Shown here: piece by piece, positions 6,596 to 15,154 of the stretch
Numbering within the stretch: the first letter of the stretch is position 1
How the letters are laid out: every line of letters begins with the position of its first letter
Assembly (NCBI GenBank): GCA_045649505.1
Contig: JAZRQA010000013.1
Coordinates: 1-36,833, forward strand
Direction of reading: 5' to 3'
DNA length: 36,833 nucleotides
DNA from: SIG587 sp045649505
GTDB lineage: Bacteria; Bacillota; Clostridia; Oscillospirales; Acutalibacteraceae
Notes under the pieces: model-generated
The model's database searches: none
What the model saw: only the letters and a program-made list of their open reading frames with translations
Told to the model about the DNA's origin: nothing
Program-made: the position numbers and the translations under genes

Positions 6596-8839
6596 TTAAA
6601 TATCCATTTTCGCCTGCTCGGCTATGCCTTTTTGCGGCAGTGCGCCTGCGGCTGGAAAATTACGGGTACGGTATCTGTGTTCGTTTTCCATACTGCCCTT
6701 AGCGTAAACAGCAGCACTGTAAATACGCTGACCCTTGCGCTGAGTCATAACGGCAATACCGCCATTATTTTTGGTTGTCTTGGCGGCAACGGCACCTGTA
6801 GACACAAGCAGCTTTCTGCCATTGGTTGAGGTTAACACAACATCGGTGTCCTCAGGCAGATAAATTATTGTATGCAATGTAAATTTTTCGCAATAGGCAT
6901 TTATCAGCTTCTTGCGGTTGGTTTTGGTTTGATAAGCACTGAGCGGTACCTTAGCAACTCTTCCGTTGTCAAACACAAAGAGAACATAGCCCTTATAATC
7001 TCTTGTGGCTACCATATAAACAGCGTTCTCCCCTGCATCAAACTCAAGCTTTGAGGGAATGTAGTCGCCGAGAACACTTGCCTTACCGTCGGCAAAGTCA
7101 TTCACACGGGATTTATAGACCTGACATTTATCGGTGAAGAACAAAAGCTCGTGGGCGTTGGTGGATTCTTGCGTTTGAGAAAGCTCGTCACCCTCCTTAA
7201 ACTTCTGCTCACCGCTCATTCTAAGGGACTGAGGTGTTATTTTCTTGAAATAACCCTCCTTGCTGAAGAACAATGTCACAGGAGAATCGTCAATTATCTC
7301 CTGTTCGTTTGCATCTTCCTCGCCATCGATGGTGATTATTGTAGTACGGCGCTCCTTGCCGTGCTTTTTTATAACCTCCTCAAGCTCCTTAATGATAATA
7401 CGGGAAATCTTACTGCGGCTGTTTAGGATTTCCTCCATTTCAGCAACGCTTTTTTCAAGATTTTCAATATCGTCAAGACGCTTTAGGATGTACTCTCGGT
7501 TTAAATGGCGCAGTTTGATTTCAGCTACATATTCCGCCTGAACCTCGTCAATACCGAAGCCTATCATAAGATTGGGAACTACTTCCCTTTCCTCGGCAGT
7601 TTCTCTTACAATCTTAATAGCTTTATCAATATCAAGAAGTATCTTTTCAAGGCCCTTTAAAAGGTGCAGTTTTTCCTTTGCCTTTGTGAGTTCAAAATAA
7701 ACGCGACGGCGCACACACTCGCGGCGGAAAGCCACCCACTCGCTTATAATCTCCTTAACACCCATAACCTTGGGGGAGCCCGCGATAAGGATATTAAAGT
7801 TGCAGGCAAAGCTATCCTGCAAGGGGGTTGCCTTAAAGAGCTTTTTCATAAAGCGGTCGGGGTCTATTCCGCGTTTTAAATCAATCGTGATTTTAAGACC
7901 GTTTAAGCCTGTTTCATCACGGATATCGTTTATTTCGGTTATCTTTTTCGCCTTTACAAGCTCAAGCACCTTTTCTATAATAGCCTCACTTGTAGTTGTT
8001 GGCGGTATTTCAGTTATATCTATACAGTTTGCCGATTTATCGTACTCGTAAACGGCGCGAACCTTAAAGCTGCCGCGACCGCTTTCGTATATCTTTTCCA
8101 TTTCACCACGGTCATATAAAAGCTGACCGCCAATGGGAAAATCGGGTGCTAAGAGTGTATCGGCTACGTTGATATCCTCATCCTTAATGAACTCAATTGT
8201 GGTCTTACACACCTCTGCAAGGTTAAAGGGACAAATTGAGCTTGCCATACCAACGGCTATACCCGTGTTAGCGTTTACCAGCACCGACGGGAAGGTTACG
8301 GGAAAAAGTGTCGGCTCCTTTAATGTTGCATCATAGTTGTCCACGAAATCAACCGTATCCTTATCGATATCGGCAAAAAGCTCTGCCGCAATGGGGGCAA
8401 GCTTTGCCTCGGTATAACGAGAGGCGGCATATGCCATATCGCGGGAGTACGCCTTACCAAACGAGCCCTTTGATGCTACATAAGGGTGTAAAAGCGCCTG
8501 ATAGCCTTCTGATAGGCGCACCATAGTCTCGTAAATAGCGGCATCTCCATGGGGGTTGAGCTGCATAGTGCGACCAACAATATTTGCCGACTTTATTGTG
8601 CCTGCATTCAAAAGCCCCATAATATACATTGTATATAAAAGCTTTCTGTGAGAAGGCTTAAAGCCGTCAATCTCAGGGATAGCACGGGAAACTATTACGC
8701 TCATTGCATAGGGCATATAGTTGGTTTCCAAAGTGGTAACAATGGGTTGTTCTACCGTAAGTCCCGCACCTGCAATATATGTCTTGTCGGTGTTGGGTTC
8801 AATTTTAGGTTTGCTTACCGTTTTCTTTCTCGGAGCCAT
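6596..8839 (-). CDS. Divergent type II topoisomerase subunit A (ParC/GyrA-like)
   Basis: 747 residues. It is the DNA-cleaving subunit that changes DNA topology with the ATPase partner encoded just upstream. The N-terminal breakage-reunion domain includes YMPYAMSVIVSRAIPEIDGF (about 40-60), the QLNPHGDAAIYETM helix and the active-site tyrosine context MAYAASRYTEAKL. A coiled-coil with a KGLEKILLDIDKAIKIVRE gate follows. The C-terminal region from about 520 is shorter than in GyrA, and no GyrA-box (QRRGGKG) is visible. It appears to be the second, gyrase-independent pair found in many clostridia. The start is ATG at 8839; AGGAG lies 12 bases upstream, rather far. Confidence 0.88.
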   Translation of the reverse strand: MAPRKKTVSKPKIEPNTDKTYIAGAGLTVEQPIVTTLETNYMPYAMSVIVSRAIPEIDGFKPSHRKLLYTMYIMGLLNAGTIKSANIVGRTMQLNPHGDAAIYETMVRLSEGYQALLHPYVASKGSFGKAYSRDMAYAASRYTEAKLAPIAAELFADIDKDTVDFVDNYDATLKEPTLFPVTFPSVLVNANTGIAVGMASSICPFNLAEVCKTTIEFIKDEDINVADTLLAPDFPIGGQLLYDRGEMEKIYESGRGSFKVRAVYEYDKSANCIDITEIPPTTTSEAIIEKVLELVKAKKITEINDIRDETGLNGLKITIDLKRGIDPDRFMKKLFKATPLQDSFACNFNILIAGSPKVMGVKEIISEWVAFRRECVRRRVYFELTKAKEKLHLLKGLEKILLDIDKAIKIVRETAEEREVVPNLMIGFGIDEVQAEYVAEIKLRHLNREYILKRLDDIENLEKSVAEMEEILNSRSKISRIIIKELEEVIKKHGKERRTTIITIDGEEDANEQEIIDDSPVTLFFSKEGYFKKITPQSLRMSGEQKFKEGDELSQTQESTNAHELLFFTDKCQVYKSRVNDFADGKASVLGDYIPSKLEFDAGENAVYMVATRDYKGYVLFVFDNGRVAKVPLSAYQTKTNRKKLINAYCEKFTLHTIIYLPEDTDVVLTSTNGRKLLVSTGAVAAKTTKNNGGIAVMTQRKGQRIYSAAVYAKGSMENEHRYRTRNFPAAGALPQKGIAEQAKMDI

Positions 8840-8921
8840 TTATTTTCATTTCTCCTATAATTTATTGTTGAATCTATTGCGGGACGTCGAAGGCGCCATC
8901 CCTTACAAATATAAAATTTAA

Positions 8922-10904
8922 TTAACTGAGGTCCGCGTCATCAATATACATATAACCAAAATCTGCTATGAAATCCTTTCTTCCCTGCAGGTTATCACCG
9001 AGAAGCAGGTCAAACATATCGCTTGTTTTTTGTGCCTCACTGGGCATTACCTTAATAAGGCGGCGGGTTGCAGGATTCATTGTAGTAAGGTTCATCATAT
9101 CGGGCTGGTTTTCACCGAGTCCCTTTGAACGCTGAATCGAATACTTTTTATCCCCTATTTTACCTAGTATTTCTGCCTTTTCGTTTTCATCATAGGCGAA
9201 GTATGTCATATCCTTGGTATTTATTTCATAAAGGGGAGTTTCAGCAATATAGACCTTTCCCTCATTTATAAGAGTGGGCATAACTCTGTATATCATTGTT
9301 AAAATAAGGGTACGAATCTGGAAGCCGTCAACATCGGCATCGGTACAGATTATGACCTTGTTCCAACGTAAATTATCAAGATTGAAGGTGGATAAATCCT
9401 TGTTTGCCTTACTCTTAACCTCAACTCCGCAGCCCAACACCTTGATAAGGTCGGTTATTATTTCACTTTTAAATACCTTTTCGTACTCTGCCTTAAGGCA
9501 GTTAAGTATCTTACCGCGCACAGGCATAATTGCCTGAAAATCGGGGTCGCGAGCAAGCTTACACGAGCCGAGTGCAGAATCACCCTCAACTATAAATATC
9601 TCGCGTTTTTCAATGTCCTTAGTGCGGCAGTCAACAAATTTTTGCACACGGTCCATCATAGTGTTGCCGGTTTGTAAGGTCTTTTTTATATTAAGGCGTT
9701 CACGCTCACTGCGTTCACGACTGCGCTTGTTTATAAGCACCTGTTCGGCAATTCTATCCGCTTCCGCCTTATTTTCAATAAAGTAGACCTCAAGCTGATG
9801 ACGCAGGAATTCATTCATAGCCTCATAAATAAACTTATTGGTAACCGATTTCTTGGTTTGGTTTTCGTAGGAAGCTATGGTGGAGAAGCAGTTTGTTACT
9901 ATTGCTAAACTTTCCTGAACATCAGAGAAGGTTATTTTACTTTCATTTGCCTTGTACTTACCCGTTTGCTTGATATAATTATCTATCTGGAACACAAAGG
10001 CGCTGCGCACCGCCTTATCGGGGGCACCTCCGTTTTCAAGCCATGAAGAGTTATGGTAGTATTCAAGCATTCTGTGATTATTCGAAAAACACACAGTAGC
10101 ATTTATTTTAACATTATATTCGGGGCGGTCATCGCGGTCTTTACCTCGACGTTCTCCTGACCAGGTCTGAATGGATGTGAGCCTTTCATCACCCGTGAAC
10201 TCATATAAATACTCCTCGATACCGTCTTTATAAACAAACTCGGTTGTTTCAAAGCGGGAGCCGTTTTGCTCACGGAAAACAAAAAGCAGTCCCTTGTTCA
10301 CTATTGCCTGACGGCGTAGAGTATCTTTAAGCTCCTGCGCAGGGATATCGATTTCGGTAAATACCGAAATATCGGGACGCCATTTAATTTTCGTGCCCGT
10401 GTCTCTACCTGAATACGGTTCTTTTTTAAGACCGCCGACATTATAGCCTTTTTCAAAACGGAGGTTGTATCTAAAACCGTCTCGCTTTATTTCGGCTTCC
10501 ATATACTCACTGGCAAACTGCGTGGCACAAAGGCCAAGGCCGTTAAGACCTATTGAATACTCATAGTTTGTGCCTGAGTTTGTATTATACTTACCGCCTG
10601 CATACAGCTCACAGAAAAGCAATTCCCAGTTGTAGCAGTTTTGTTTAGTATTAAAATCAACAGGGGCTCCGCGCGCGAAATCCTGTACCTCATAAGAATT
10701 ATCGGAATATTTAGTTACTATTATTTTATTTCCGTAGCCCTCACGCGCTTCATCAATAGAGTTTGAAACAATTTCAAAAACCGAATGAGAACATCCGTCA
10801 AGCCCATCCGACCCGAATATTACTCCAGGACGTTTGCGGACCTTATCGGGGCCTTCAAGCTTTTCAATGCTTTCGTTTGTATATTCCGCAGTTTTTGTCG
10901 GCAT
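8922..10904 (-). CDS. Divergent type II topoisomerase subunit B (ParE/GyrB-like)
   Basis: 660 residues. It is the ATPase and TOPRIM subunit, in an operon with the A subunit 82 bases downstream. The GHKL ATPase region has EIVSNSIDEA in place of the usual EVVDNSIDEA. It has QDFARGAPVDF where family members have DDGRGIPV, and GLNGLGLCATQFAS where they have GLHGVG plus VNALS. The TOPRIM part is better kept: EIFIVEGDSALGS (usual EGDSAGGS), RGKILN and TDADVDGFQIRTLILT. It ends with the normal QRSKGLGE and NP-rich tail. The altered ATPase motifs mark a divergent paralogue, with canonical gyrase presumably elsewhere. Start ATG at 10904 with AAGGAG. Confidence 0.88.
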   Translation of the reverse strand: MPTKTAEYTNESIEKLEGPDKVRKRPGVIFGSDGLDGCSHSVFEIVSNSIDEAREGYGNKIIVTKYSDNSYEVQDFARGAPVDFNTKQNCYNWELLFCELYAGGKYNTNSGTNYEYSIGLNGLGLCATQFASEYMEAEIKRDGFRYNLRFEKGYNVGGLKKEPYSGRDTGTKIKWRPDISVFTEIDIPAQELKDTLRRQAIVNKGLLFVFREQNGSRFETTEFVYKDGIEEYLYEFTGDERLTSIQTWSGERRGKDRDDRPEYNVKINATVCFSNNHRMLEYYHNSSWLENGGAPDKAVRSAFVFQIDNYIKQTGKYKANESKITFSDVQESLAIVTNCFSTIASYENQTKKSVTNKFIYEAMNEFLRHQLEVYFIENKAEADRIAEQVLINKRSRERSERERLNIKKTLQTGNTMMDRVQKFVDCRTKDIEKREIFIVEGDSALGSCKLARDPDFQAIMPVRGKILNCLKAEYEKVFKSEIITDLIKVLGCGVEVKSKANKDLSTFNLDNLRWNKVIICTDADVDGFQIRTLILTMIYRVMPTLINEGKVYIAETPLYEINTKDMTYFAYDENEKAEILGKIGDKKYSIQRSKGLGENQPDMMNLTTMNPATRRLIKVMPSEAQKTSDMFDLLLGDNLQGRKDFIADFGYMYIDDADLS

Positions 10905-10947
10905 TTAACCTACTCCTTAAAAAAGATATATACTCATAGATAGTATT

Positions 10948-10977
10948 ATTATACACTATATTTTGTGGTTTCGTCAA
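10948..10977 (-). promoter_or_regulatory. Promoter of the topoisomerase pair
   Basis: Minus-strand TTGACG (10972-10977), 18 bases, then TATAAT (10948-10953). It lies about 45 bases before the parE-like ATG. The remaining 10978-11113 holds a weak GAGGG/CCCTC hairpin and AT-rich DNA. Confidence 0.75.
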
Positions 10978-11113
10978 GGGTATTATTGCAATTTGTAGTA
11001 TATTAAAAAGGCGAGGGGGTTTATTCCCTCACAAGAAAAATTTTTAATTTTTTATGTTATTACAGTTGAGTAACGGTTGATTTATAGAGAGTGTAAATTA
11101 AATTCAAAATGGG

Positions 11114-11142
11114 TTGACTAAATTACGGTTTAAGGTTATAAT
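11114..11142 (+). promoter_or_regulatory. Glycosyltransferase promoter
   Basis: TTGACT (11114-11119), 17 bases, TATAAT (11137-11142): close to sigma-A consensus and pointing at the glycosyltransferase 35 bases downstream. A second TTGACA at 11148 has no partner. Confidence 0.82.
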
Positions 11143-11177
11143 TAGGTTGACATAATTCTCATATGGAGATGATTTTT

Positions 11178-12344
11178 TTGAAGGTTGGTCTTTTTAACGA
11201 TTCCTTTCCGCCTACAATTGACGGCGTTGCCAATGTAGTTAAAAACTATGCTGATATTATAACTGAAAAATACGGCGAAGCGGTAGTGGTTACTCCCAGA
11301 TACCCCCATGTTATTGACAATTATCCTTATGAGGTATATCGTTTTCAATCCGCCAAATTTAGTGGTAAAATGCCCTACCGTGTGGGAAACCCCTTTTCCC
11401 CTGTAACGCTCGTTGAGCTTAACCGCAAAAATTTTGACCTACTGCATGTGCACTGTCCGTTTGCATCGTCAGTTCTTGCTCACGAGCTGGTTATAGGAAG
11501 AGAAAAGCGTCCGCCAACGGTTTTTACCTATCACACAAAGTACGATATTGATATTGACAAATATATTCTTAACAAACGCTTTAATAAGATATGCAAAAGT
11601 TTTGTACTCAGTAACATAAAATACGCCGATGAAGTTTGGACGGTATCGGCGGGTGCCACACAGAGTCTGAGAAGCATAGGCTACGAGGGCGATGTTATTG
11701 TTATGCCCAACGGCACCGATTTTGAAAAGGGCGTTGCATCAAAAGAGGATGTTGCTGAGCTTGAGCGTATGTTCCGCATTAAAAAGGATATACCTATGTT
11801 CCTTTTCTGCGGCCGAATGATCTGGTGGAAGAACATTAAAATTATTGTTGACGCCCTGAAGAACCTTGCAGATGCAGGCTATAAATTTCAGATGTTTTTT
11901 GTGGGTGACGGTATTGACCGCCCTGCTATTGAGCAATACACAAGAAATTTAGGGCTTAACGACTGTGTTGAATTTACAGGCGCGGTTTATGACCGAAGGC
12001 GGCTTCGCGCCTTTTTCACAAGGGCAGACCTGTTCCTCTTCCCTTCTACCTACGACACCTCCGGTCTTGTTGTAAAAGAGGCTGCTGCCTGCTCAACGGC
12101 TTCAATTCTTGTTGAAGGCAGCTGCGCGAGCGAGGGAGTTGAGCACGGCTTTTCAGGGCTTTTATCCAAAGAGGAACCTGAGGATTATGCAAAAAAAATA
12201 GCCGAGGCTTTAAATGCCCCCGGCACATTTGAAACTTTAGGCAAGAATGCCGCTGAATATGTTTACTACTCCTGGGAGGAGTCGGTAGATAAGGCTGTTA
12301 AGCGGTATGAAAAGGTTCTTGAAAGGCACAACTCAAAAAAATAA
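11178..12344 (+). CDS. GT4-family glycosyltransferase (possibly glycolipid synthesis)
   Basis: About 388 residues with two Rossmann domains. The N-terminus reads KVGLFNDSFPPTIDGVANVV, as in GT4 enzymes acting on diacylglycerol or polyprenyl acceptors. HVHCPF and FTYHTKYDIDID follow, then VMPNG, then the C-terminal donor-binding motif (FLFPSTYDTSGLVVKEAAAC, about 290-312) with the usual E-x7-E arrangement altered at its second end. The longest frame opens at ATG 11163, but TTG at 11178, nine bases after GGAG, fits homologous N-termini better. Family resemblance suggests a sugar transfer from a nucleotide sugar to a membrane lipid. The acceptor is unknown. Confidence 0.85.
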   Translation: MKVGLFNDSFPPTIDGVANVVKNYADIITEKYGEAVVVTPRYPHVIDNYPYEVYRFQSAKFSGKMPYRVGNPFSPVTLVELNRKNFDLLHVHCPFASSVLAHELVIGREKRPPTVFTYHTKYDIDIDKYILNKRFNKICKSFVLSNIKYADEVWTVSAGATQSLRSIGYEGDVIVMPNGTDFEKGVASKEDVAELERMFRIKKDIPMFLFCGRMIWWKNIKIIVDALKNLADAGYKFQMFFVGDGIDRPAIEQYTRNLGLNDCVEFTGAVYDRRRLRAFFTRADLFLFPSTYDTSGLVVKEAAACSTASILVEGSCASEGVEHGFSGLLSKEEPEDYAKKIAEALNAPGTFETLGKNAAEYVYYSWEESVDKAVKRYEKVLERHNSKK

Positions 12345-12353
12345 TGTTTTAGA

Positions 12354-12399
12354 AACCCTGCACCGCAGTATCAAGCAGTGCAGGGTTCCTTTATTTTTG
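12354..12399 (+). terminator. Terminator after the glycosyltransferase
   Basis: AACCCTGCAC (12354-12363) pairs with GTGCAGGGTT (12378-12387) over 10 bases and is followed by CCTTTATTTTTG. Confidence 0.85.
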
Positions 12400-12420
12400 T
12401 TGGTGGAGCTTTACTACTCA

Positions 12421-12499
12421 AATCCGAACTATATGGTCGAGTCGCTAATTTAAGATTAGCACAAGACTTTATGACGGATTGGGTGTCGAGCCCCTCGAC
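12421..12499 (-). other. Structured tRNA-Ala 3' trailer
   Basis: Directly after the encoded CCA (minus strand) lies a perfect stem GTCGAG/CTCGAC (12485-12490 with 12494-12499, three-base loop). Beyond it, AATCCG (12421-12426) pairs with CGGATT (12475-12480) and encloses AGTC/GACT (12440-12443 with 12465-12468) and GCTAAT/ATTAGC (12444-12449 with 12455-12460). There is no T run, so it is not an ordinary terminator. The function is unknown. Confidence 0.5.
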
Positions 12500-12575
12500 T
12501 GGTGGAGACGATGGGGATTGAACCCACGACCTTACGGATGCGAACCGTACGCTCTCCCAGCTGAGCTACGCCCCC
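12500..12575 (-). tRNA. tRNA-Ala (anticodon CGC)
   Basis: 76 bases including an encoded CCA (12500-12502). The acceptor stem is GGGGGCG with CGTCTCC and contains the G3:U70 pair that identifies alanine tRNAs. The anticodon stem TACGG/CCGTA holds the loop TTCGCAT (anticodon CGC, reading GCG). The T arm has GTGGGTTCAATCCCC. No strong promoter was seen in the 58 bases before deoD's end, so it may be co-transcribed with deoD. Confidence 0.95.
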
Positions 12576-12633
12576 AAAGTATAATACATATTATCATACT
12601 TAAGAGGCAAAAGCAAGTATTTTTAAACACAAA

Positions 12634-13377
12634 TTATAATTTTATTGCCGTTTCAAGGGCAAGCTTGATCATCTGAGTGAAAGAATTCTGGCGTTCTAAA
12701 GCTGTAGTAGCTTCACCCGTTATAAGACTATCTGACACCGTAAGAATTGCCAAAGCGTTTTTACCGCAGCGTGCTGCGTTCATATAAAGGGCAGCTGCCT
12801 CCATTTCGGTAGCAAGAACACCCATTTTGCCCCAGCGTTTAAGTGACGTCTGACGCATATCGACATCCTCCTCATCCTTATAAAAGGTATCGGAGGATAA
12901 TATATTGCCTACATGATAACGTAGTCCCTCGCTTTCGGCAATATCGGCGCAGGTGCGTAACAGTTTATAGCTTGCAATAGGCGCAAAGGTACCGTTTAAA
13001 TGATATTGATTCGCAAAGGCTGAATTGGTGCAGGCACCTTGACCTATAACAATATCGCGCACTTTTACCTGTTCATTCATAGAGCCGGCAGAACCGACAC
13101 GGATAATATTTTCAACACCGAAAAAATTATAAAGCTCATAGGAATATATACCTATTGAGGGCATTCCCATCCCGCTTGCCATAACACTTATCTGCTGTCC
13201 CTTGTAGGTACCTGTATAGCCCTGTATTGAGCGGACATTGTTCACAAGCCTTGCATTTTCAAGAAAATTTTCAGCAATGAATTTTGAGCGCAGAGGATCA
13301 CCCGGCATAAGCACAGTCTTTGCAAAATCTTCCGGGGTAGAGTTTATATGCGGTGTAGGATATAATTTTTCGGACAT
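12634..13377 (-). CDS. deoD: Purine-nucleoside phosphorylase, DeoD type
   Basis: 247 residues, slightly above the usual 235-240. It cleaves purine (deoxy)nucleosides with phosphate to free base and pentose-1-phosphate, for salvage. Family marks are the N-terminal TPHINSTPEDFAKTVLMPGDPLR (phosphate-binding GDPLR at about 27-31), VMASGMGMPSIGIYSYEL, IIRVGSAGSM, LATEMEAAALY (substrate-binding ME) and TVSDSL with the catalytic aspartate. The ATG at 13377 follows AAGGAG. It ends 58 bases before tRNA-Ala on the same strand. A weak TTGATA-N17-TAAACT lies upstream. Confidence 0.95.
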   Translation of the reverse strand: MSEKLYPTPHINSTPEDFAKTVLMPGDPLRSKFIAENFLENARLVNNVRSIQGYTGTYKGQQISVMASGMGMPSIGIYSYELYNFFGVENIIRVGSAGSMNEQVKVRDIVIGQGACTNSAFANQYHLNGTFAPIASYKLLRTCADIAESEGLRYHVGNILSSDTFYKDEEDVDMRQTSLKRWGKMGVLATEMEAAALYMNAARCGKNALAILTVSDSLITGEATTALERQNSFTQMIKLALETAIKL

Positions 13378-13473
13378 AATTTATCACTCCTTATTTTTAG
13401 TTTACTATATTTTTGAAATTTTATCAACTGTATAATTTCTAGAGTAAGGCAAATGATAATAGTGGTGATTAAA

Positions 13474-13782
13474 ATGGAAAAGATATTTTACAACGGCAAT
13501 TTTCCCTACAGTGATACAGGACACGATGCGCTATATATTCGCAACGGTTTTTTAATTGAAAGCGGGTATTTAAACAAACTAAAAGCCGCTCACCCCGCAT
13601 CGGTTATGATGGATTTGAACAGGGCTTTTATGCTGCCCGGCGCGGTTCCCTCAGGTGCAAAGGAGGGCGAGATTCCCGCAGATATGCTGGTACTCAGCGG
13701 TGACCCGTTCAAGTGCGAGGACACTGCGAAAATTAAGATACTGCAGATATACAAAAACGGTGAGCCGCAACTTAATTCCTGA
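13474..13782 (+). CDS. Amidohydrolase-like protein lacking the catalytic barrel
   Basis: 102 residues from ATG 13474, chosen over ATG 13453 because GGTGAT lies just before it. Residues 1-55 (KIFYNGNFPYSD, ALYIRNGFLIESG, MDLNRAFMLPGA) resemble the N-terminal beta segment of YtcJ-type amidohydrolases. About residues 60-102 (GEIPADMLVLSGDPF, KILQIYKNGEP) resemble their C-terminal beta segment. The 400 or so residues of TIM barrel with the HxH metal ligands are absent, and the two parts join in frame. It cannot be a metal hydrolase as it stands. It is either an in-frame deletion remnant or a retained beta-sandwich of unknown role. Confidence 0.6.
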   Translation: MEKIFYNGNFPYSDTGHDALYIRNGFLIESGYLNKLKAAHPASVMMDLNRAFMLPGAVPSGAKEGEIPADMLVLSGDPFKCEDTAKIKILQIYKNGEPQLNS

Positions 13783-13785
13783 TTG

Positions 13786-13814
13786 TTGACTTTTACTCCC
13801 CTAATTGGTAATAT
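13786..13814 (+). promoter_or_regulatory. birA-bioY promoter
   Basis: TTGACT (13786-13791), 17 bases, TAATAT (13809-13814). It starts only 4 bases after the preceding stop and ends 16 bases before the birA ATG, leaving a very short leader. Confidence 0.65.
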
Positions 13815-13830
13815 TATATCGGTGATATAA

Positions 13831-14607
13831 ATGCAGCTTAAAGCACTGATAAACAAAAAAATAGAGATAACCGAGTACGAAAGCGTTACCTCAACCAATA
13901 TTATTGCAAAGCAGGCGGCACCGCTTTTGCAGGAGGATATGCTCGTTATTTGCGCTCATCAAAGCGAGGGACGCGGCAGACTCGGCAGAAGCTTTTATTC
14001 GCCCTTTTGCGGTGGAATTTATATGAGTCTTTGTCTACACACAAGCCTTTCGGCCAAAAAGCTACCTCTTATTACCACTGCGGCGGCTGTTGCTGTAGCA
14101 CAAACCCTTGAGGAGGCTGCCGATAAGCACTTCGGTATCAAGTGGGTAAATGACATTTATCTTGATAACAAAAAGGTTTGCGGTATTCTTACTGAGGGCG
14201 TTTTCGATCCCGTTTCGGGCAAACCCTATTGCGCGGTGTTGGGCATTGGTATAAACCTTACCGCCCCTGTCGGTGGGTACCCTGAAAAGCTTAAAGGAAT
14301 TGCGGGCGCAGTATTTGAAGAAGAGTGCCCAAAAGATAAGAAAAATGAAATTATTGCAGGCATAATCAATCGTTTTTACGCTTTTTATGATGATATACAA
14401 AGCAAGCCCTTCCTTGATGACTACCGCAAGCGCAGCACGCTTGATGGCAAGCATATTTACTATCTTAAAAACGGTGTAAAATGCGAGGGTGAGGTTGTTG
14501 GTATTGACGATGATTTTCACCTGCTTGTTAAGGATAAAAATAATAATGTTCATTCCCTTGACAGTGGAGAAGTGACTGTTGGAGGCGCAAATGAAGCACA
14601 CAACTAA
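13831..14607 (+). CDS. birA: Biotin-protein ligase (BirA, without DNA-binding domain)
   Basis: 258 residues. It activates biotin with ATP and attaches it to carboxyl-carrier proteins. The catalytic signature EGRGRLGRSF is at about 50-59, IKWVNDIYLDNKKVCGILTE at about 105-125, and VLGIGINLT with the C-terminal SH3-like part after 215. The N-terminal winged helix of regulatory BirA is missing; the catalytic domain starts within 20 residues of the Met, so it is unlikely to repress transcription directly. ATG at 13831 follows GGTGAT. The stop lies past the start of bioY (17-base overlap), so ligase and transporter are coupled. Confidence 0.93.
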   Translation: MQLKALINKKIEITEYESVTSTNIIAKQAAPLLQEDMLVICAHQSEGRGRLGRSFYSPFCGGIYMSLCLHTSLSAKKLPLITTAAAVAVAQTLEEAADKHFGIKWVNDIYLDNKKVCGILTEGVFDPVSGKPYCAVLGIGINLTAPVGGYPEKLKGIAGAVFEEECPKDKKNEIIAGIINRFYAFYDDIQSKPFLDDYRKRSTLDGKHIYYLKNGVKCEGEVVGIDDDFHLLVKDKNNNVHSLDSGEVTVGGANEAHN

Positions 14608-15106
14608 ACACATTTGCCTTGCGGCGCTTTTTGTCGCATTTACGGCGGTAATATCGCAAATAGCGATTCCCCTGCCCTTTTTTGGCGTGCCGCTTACGCT
14701 ACAGGTTTTTGCAGTTGCCCTTTGCGGCTATCTTTTAGGACCTGTTTACGGGGGCTTGAGCGTTTTACTTTACATAATTCTCGGCATCTGCGGTGTGCCT
14801 GTGTTTACAAATTTTAACACAGGTCTTAGTGCGCTTTTAGGGCCCACCGGCGGTTTTATTATAGGGTTTGCTTTCTTTTCAGTACTGTGCGGTATTGCAG
14901 CGCGGCTCAAAAAGGTTGGCGAAATTCTTGTGGGGATGTTGGGGCTTATACTCTGCCATATATCAGGAACGCTTTATTATATGTATTTATCGGGTACTAC
15001 GTTTGTTGCGGCGGTTATTGCGGTTAGTGCGCCCTATATAATTAAAGATGCTGTTCTGTGTATTGCGGCGGCGGTTATTTCAAGAAGAATTAAGAAAGTA
15101 TTGTAA
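14591..15106 (+). CDS. bioY: Biotin transporter substrate-binding subunit BioY
   Basis: About 171 residues from ATG 14591, which has GGAGG ten bases upstream. The alternative TTG at 14579 is less likely because it would precede that site. BioY is the S component of an ECF-type biotin importer. There are about six hydrophobic segments, with the family pattern LTLQVFAVALCGYLLGPVYG near 30-50, GxxGVPVF around 65, and TGGFIIGF around 90. Its ATPase and T component are not in the window and are presumably the shared ECF module. It overlaps birA by 17 bases. Confidence 0.92.
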   Translation: MKHTTKHICLAALFVAFTAVISQIAIPLPFFGVPLTLQVFAVALCGYLLGPVYGGLSVLLYIILGICGVPVFTNFNTGLSALLGPTGGFIIGFAFFSVLCGIAARLKKVGEILVGMLGLILCHISGTLYYMYLSGTTFVAAVIAVSAPYIIKDAVLCIAAAVISRRIKKVL

Positions 15107-15112
15107 CAGACA

Positions 15113-15154
15113 AAAAAGCGACTTCATACATTAGAGTGTAGGGAGTTGCTTTTT
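15113..15154 (+). promoter_or_regulatory. Terminator-like hairpin covering the feoAB ribosome site
   Basis: AAAAAGCGACT (15113-15123) pairs over 11 bases (one G-T) with AGTTGCTTTTT (15144-15154), whose T run ends at the feoAB ATG at 15155. The Shine-Dalgarno GGGAG (15141-15145) lies at the stem edge. It could end bioY transcripts, and it would place feoAB initiation in the stem when folded. A regulatory role is inference. Confidence 0.55.

Noticed and set aside
11022..11036. Terminator GAGGG/CCCTC between the topoisomerase and glycosyltransferase promoters
   Set aside because: A 5-base stem in a divergent intergenic region with no gene ending there.
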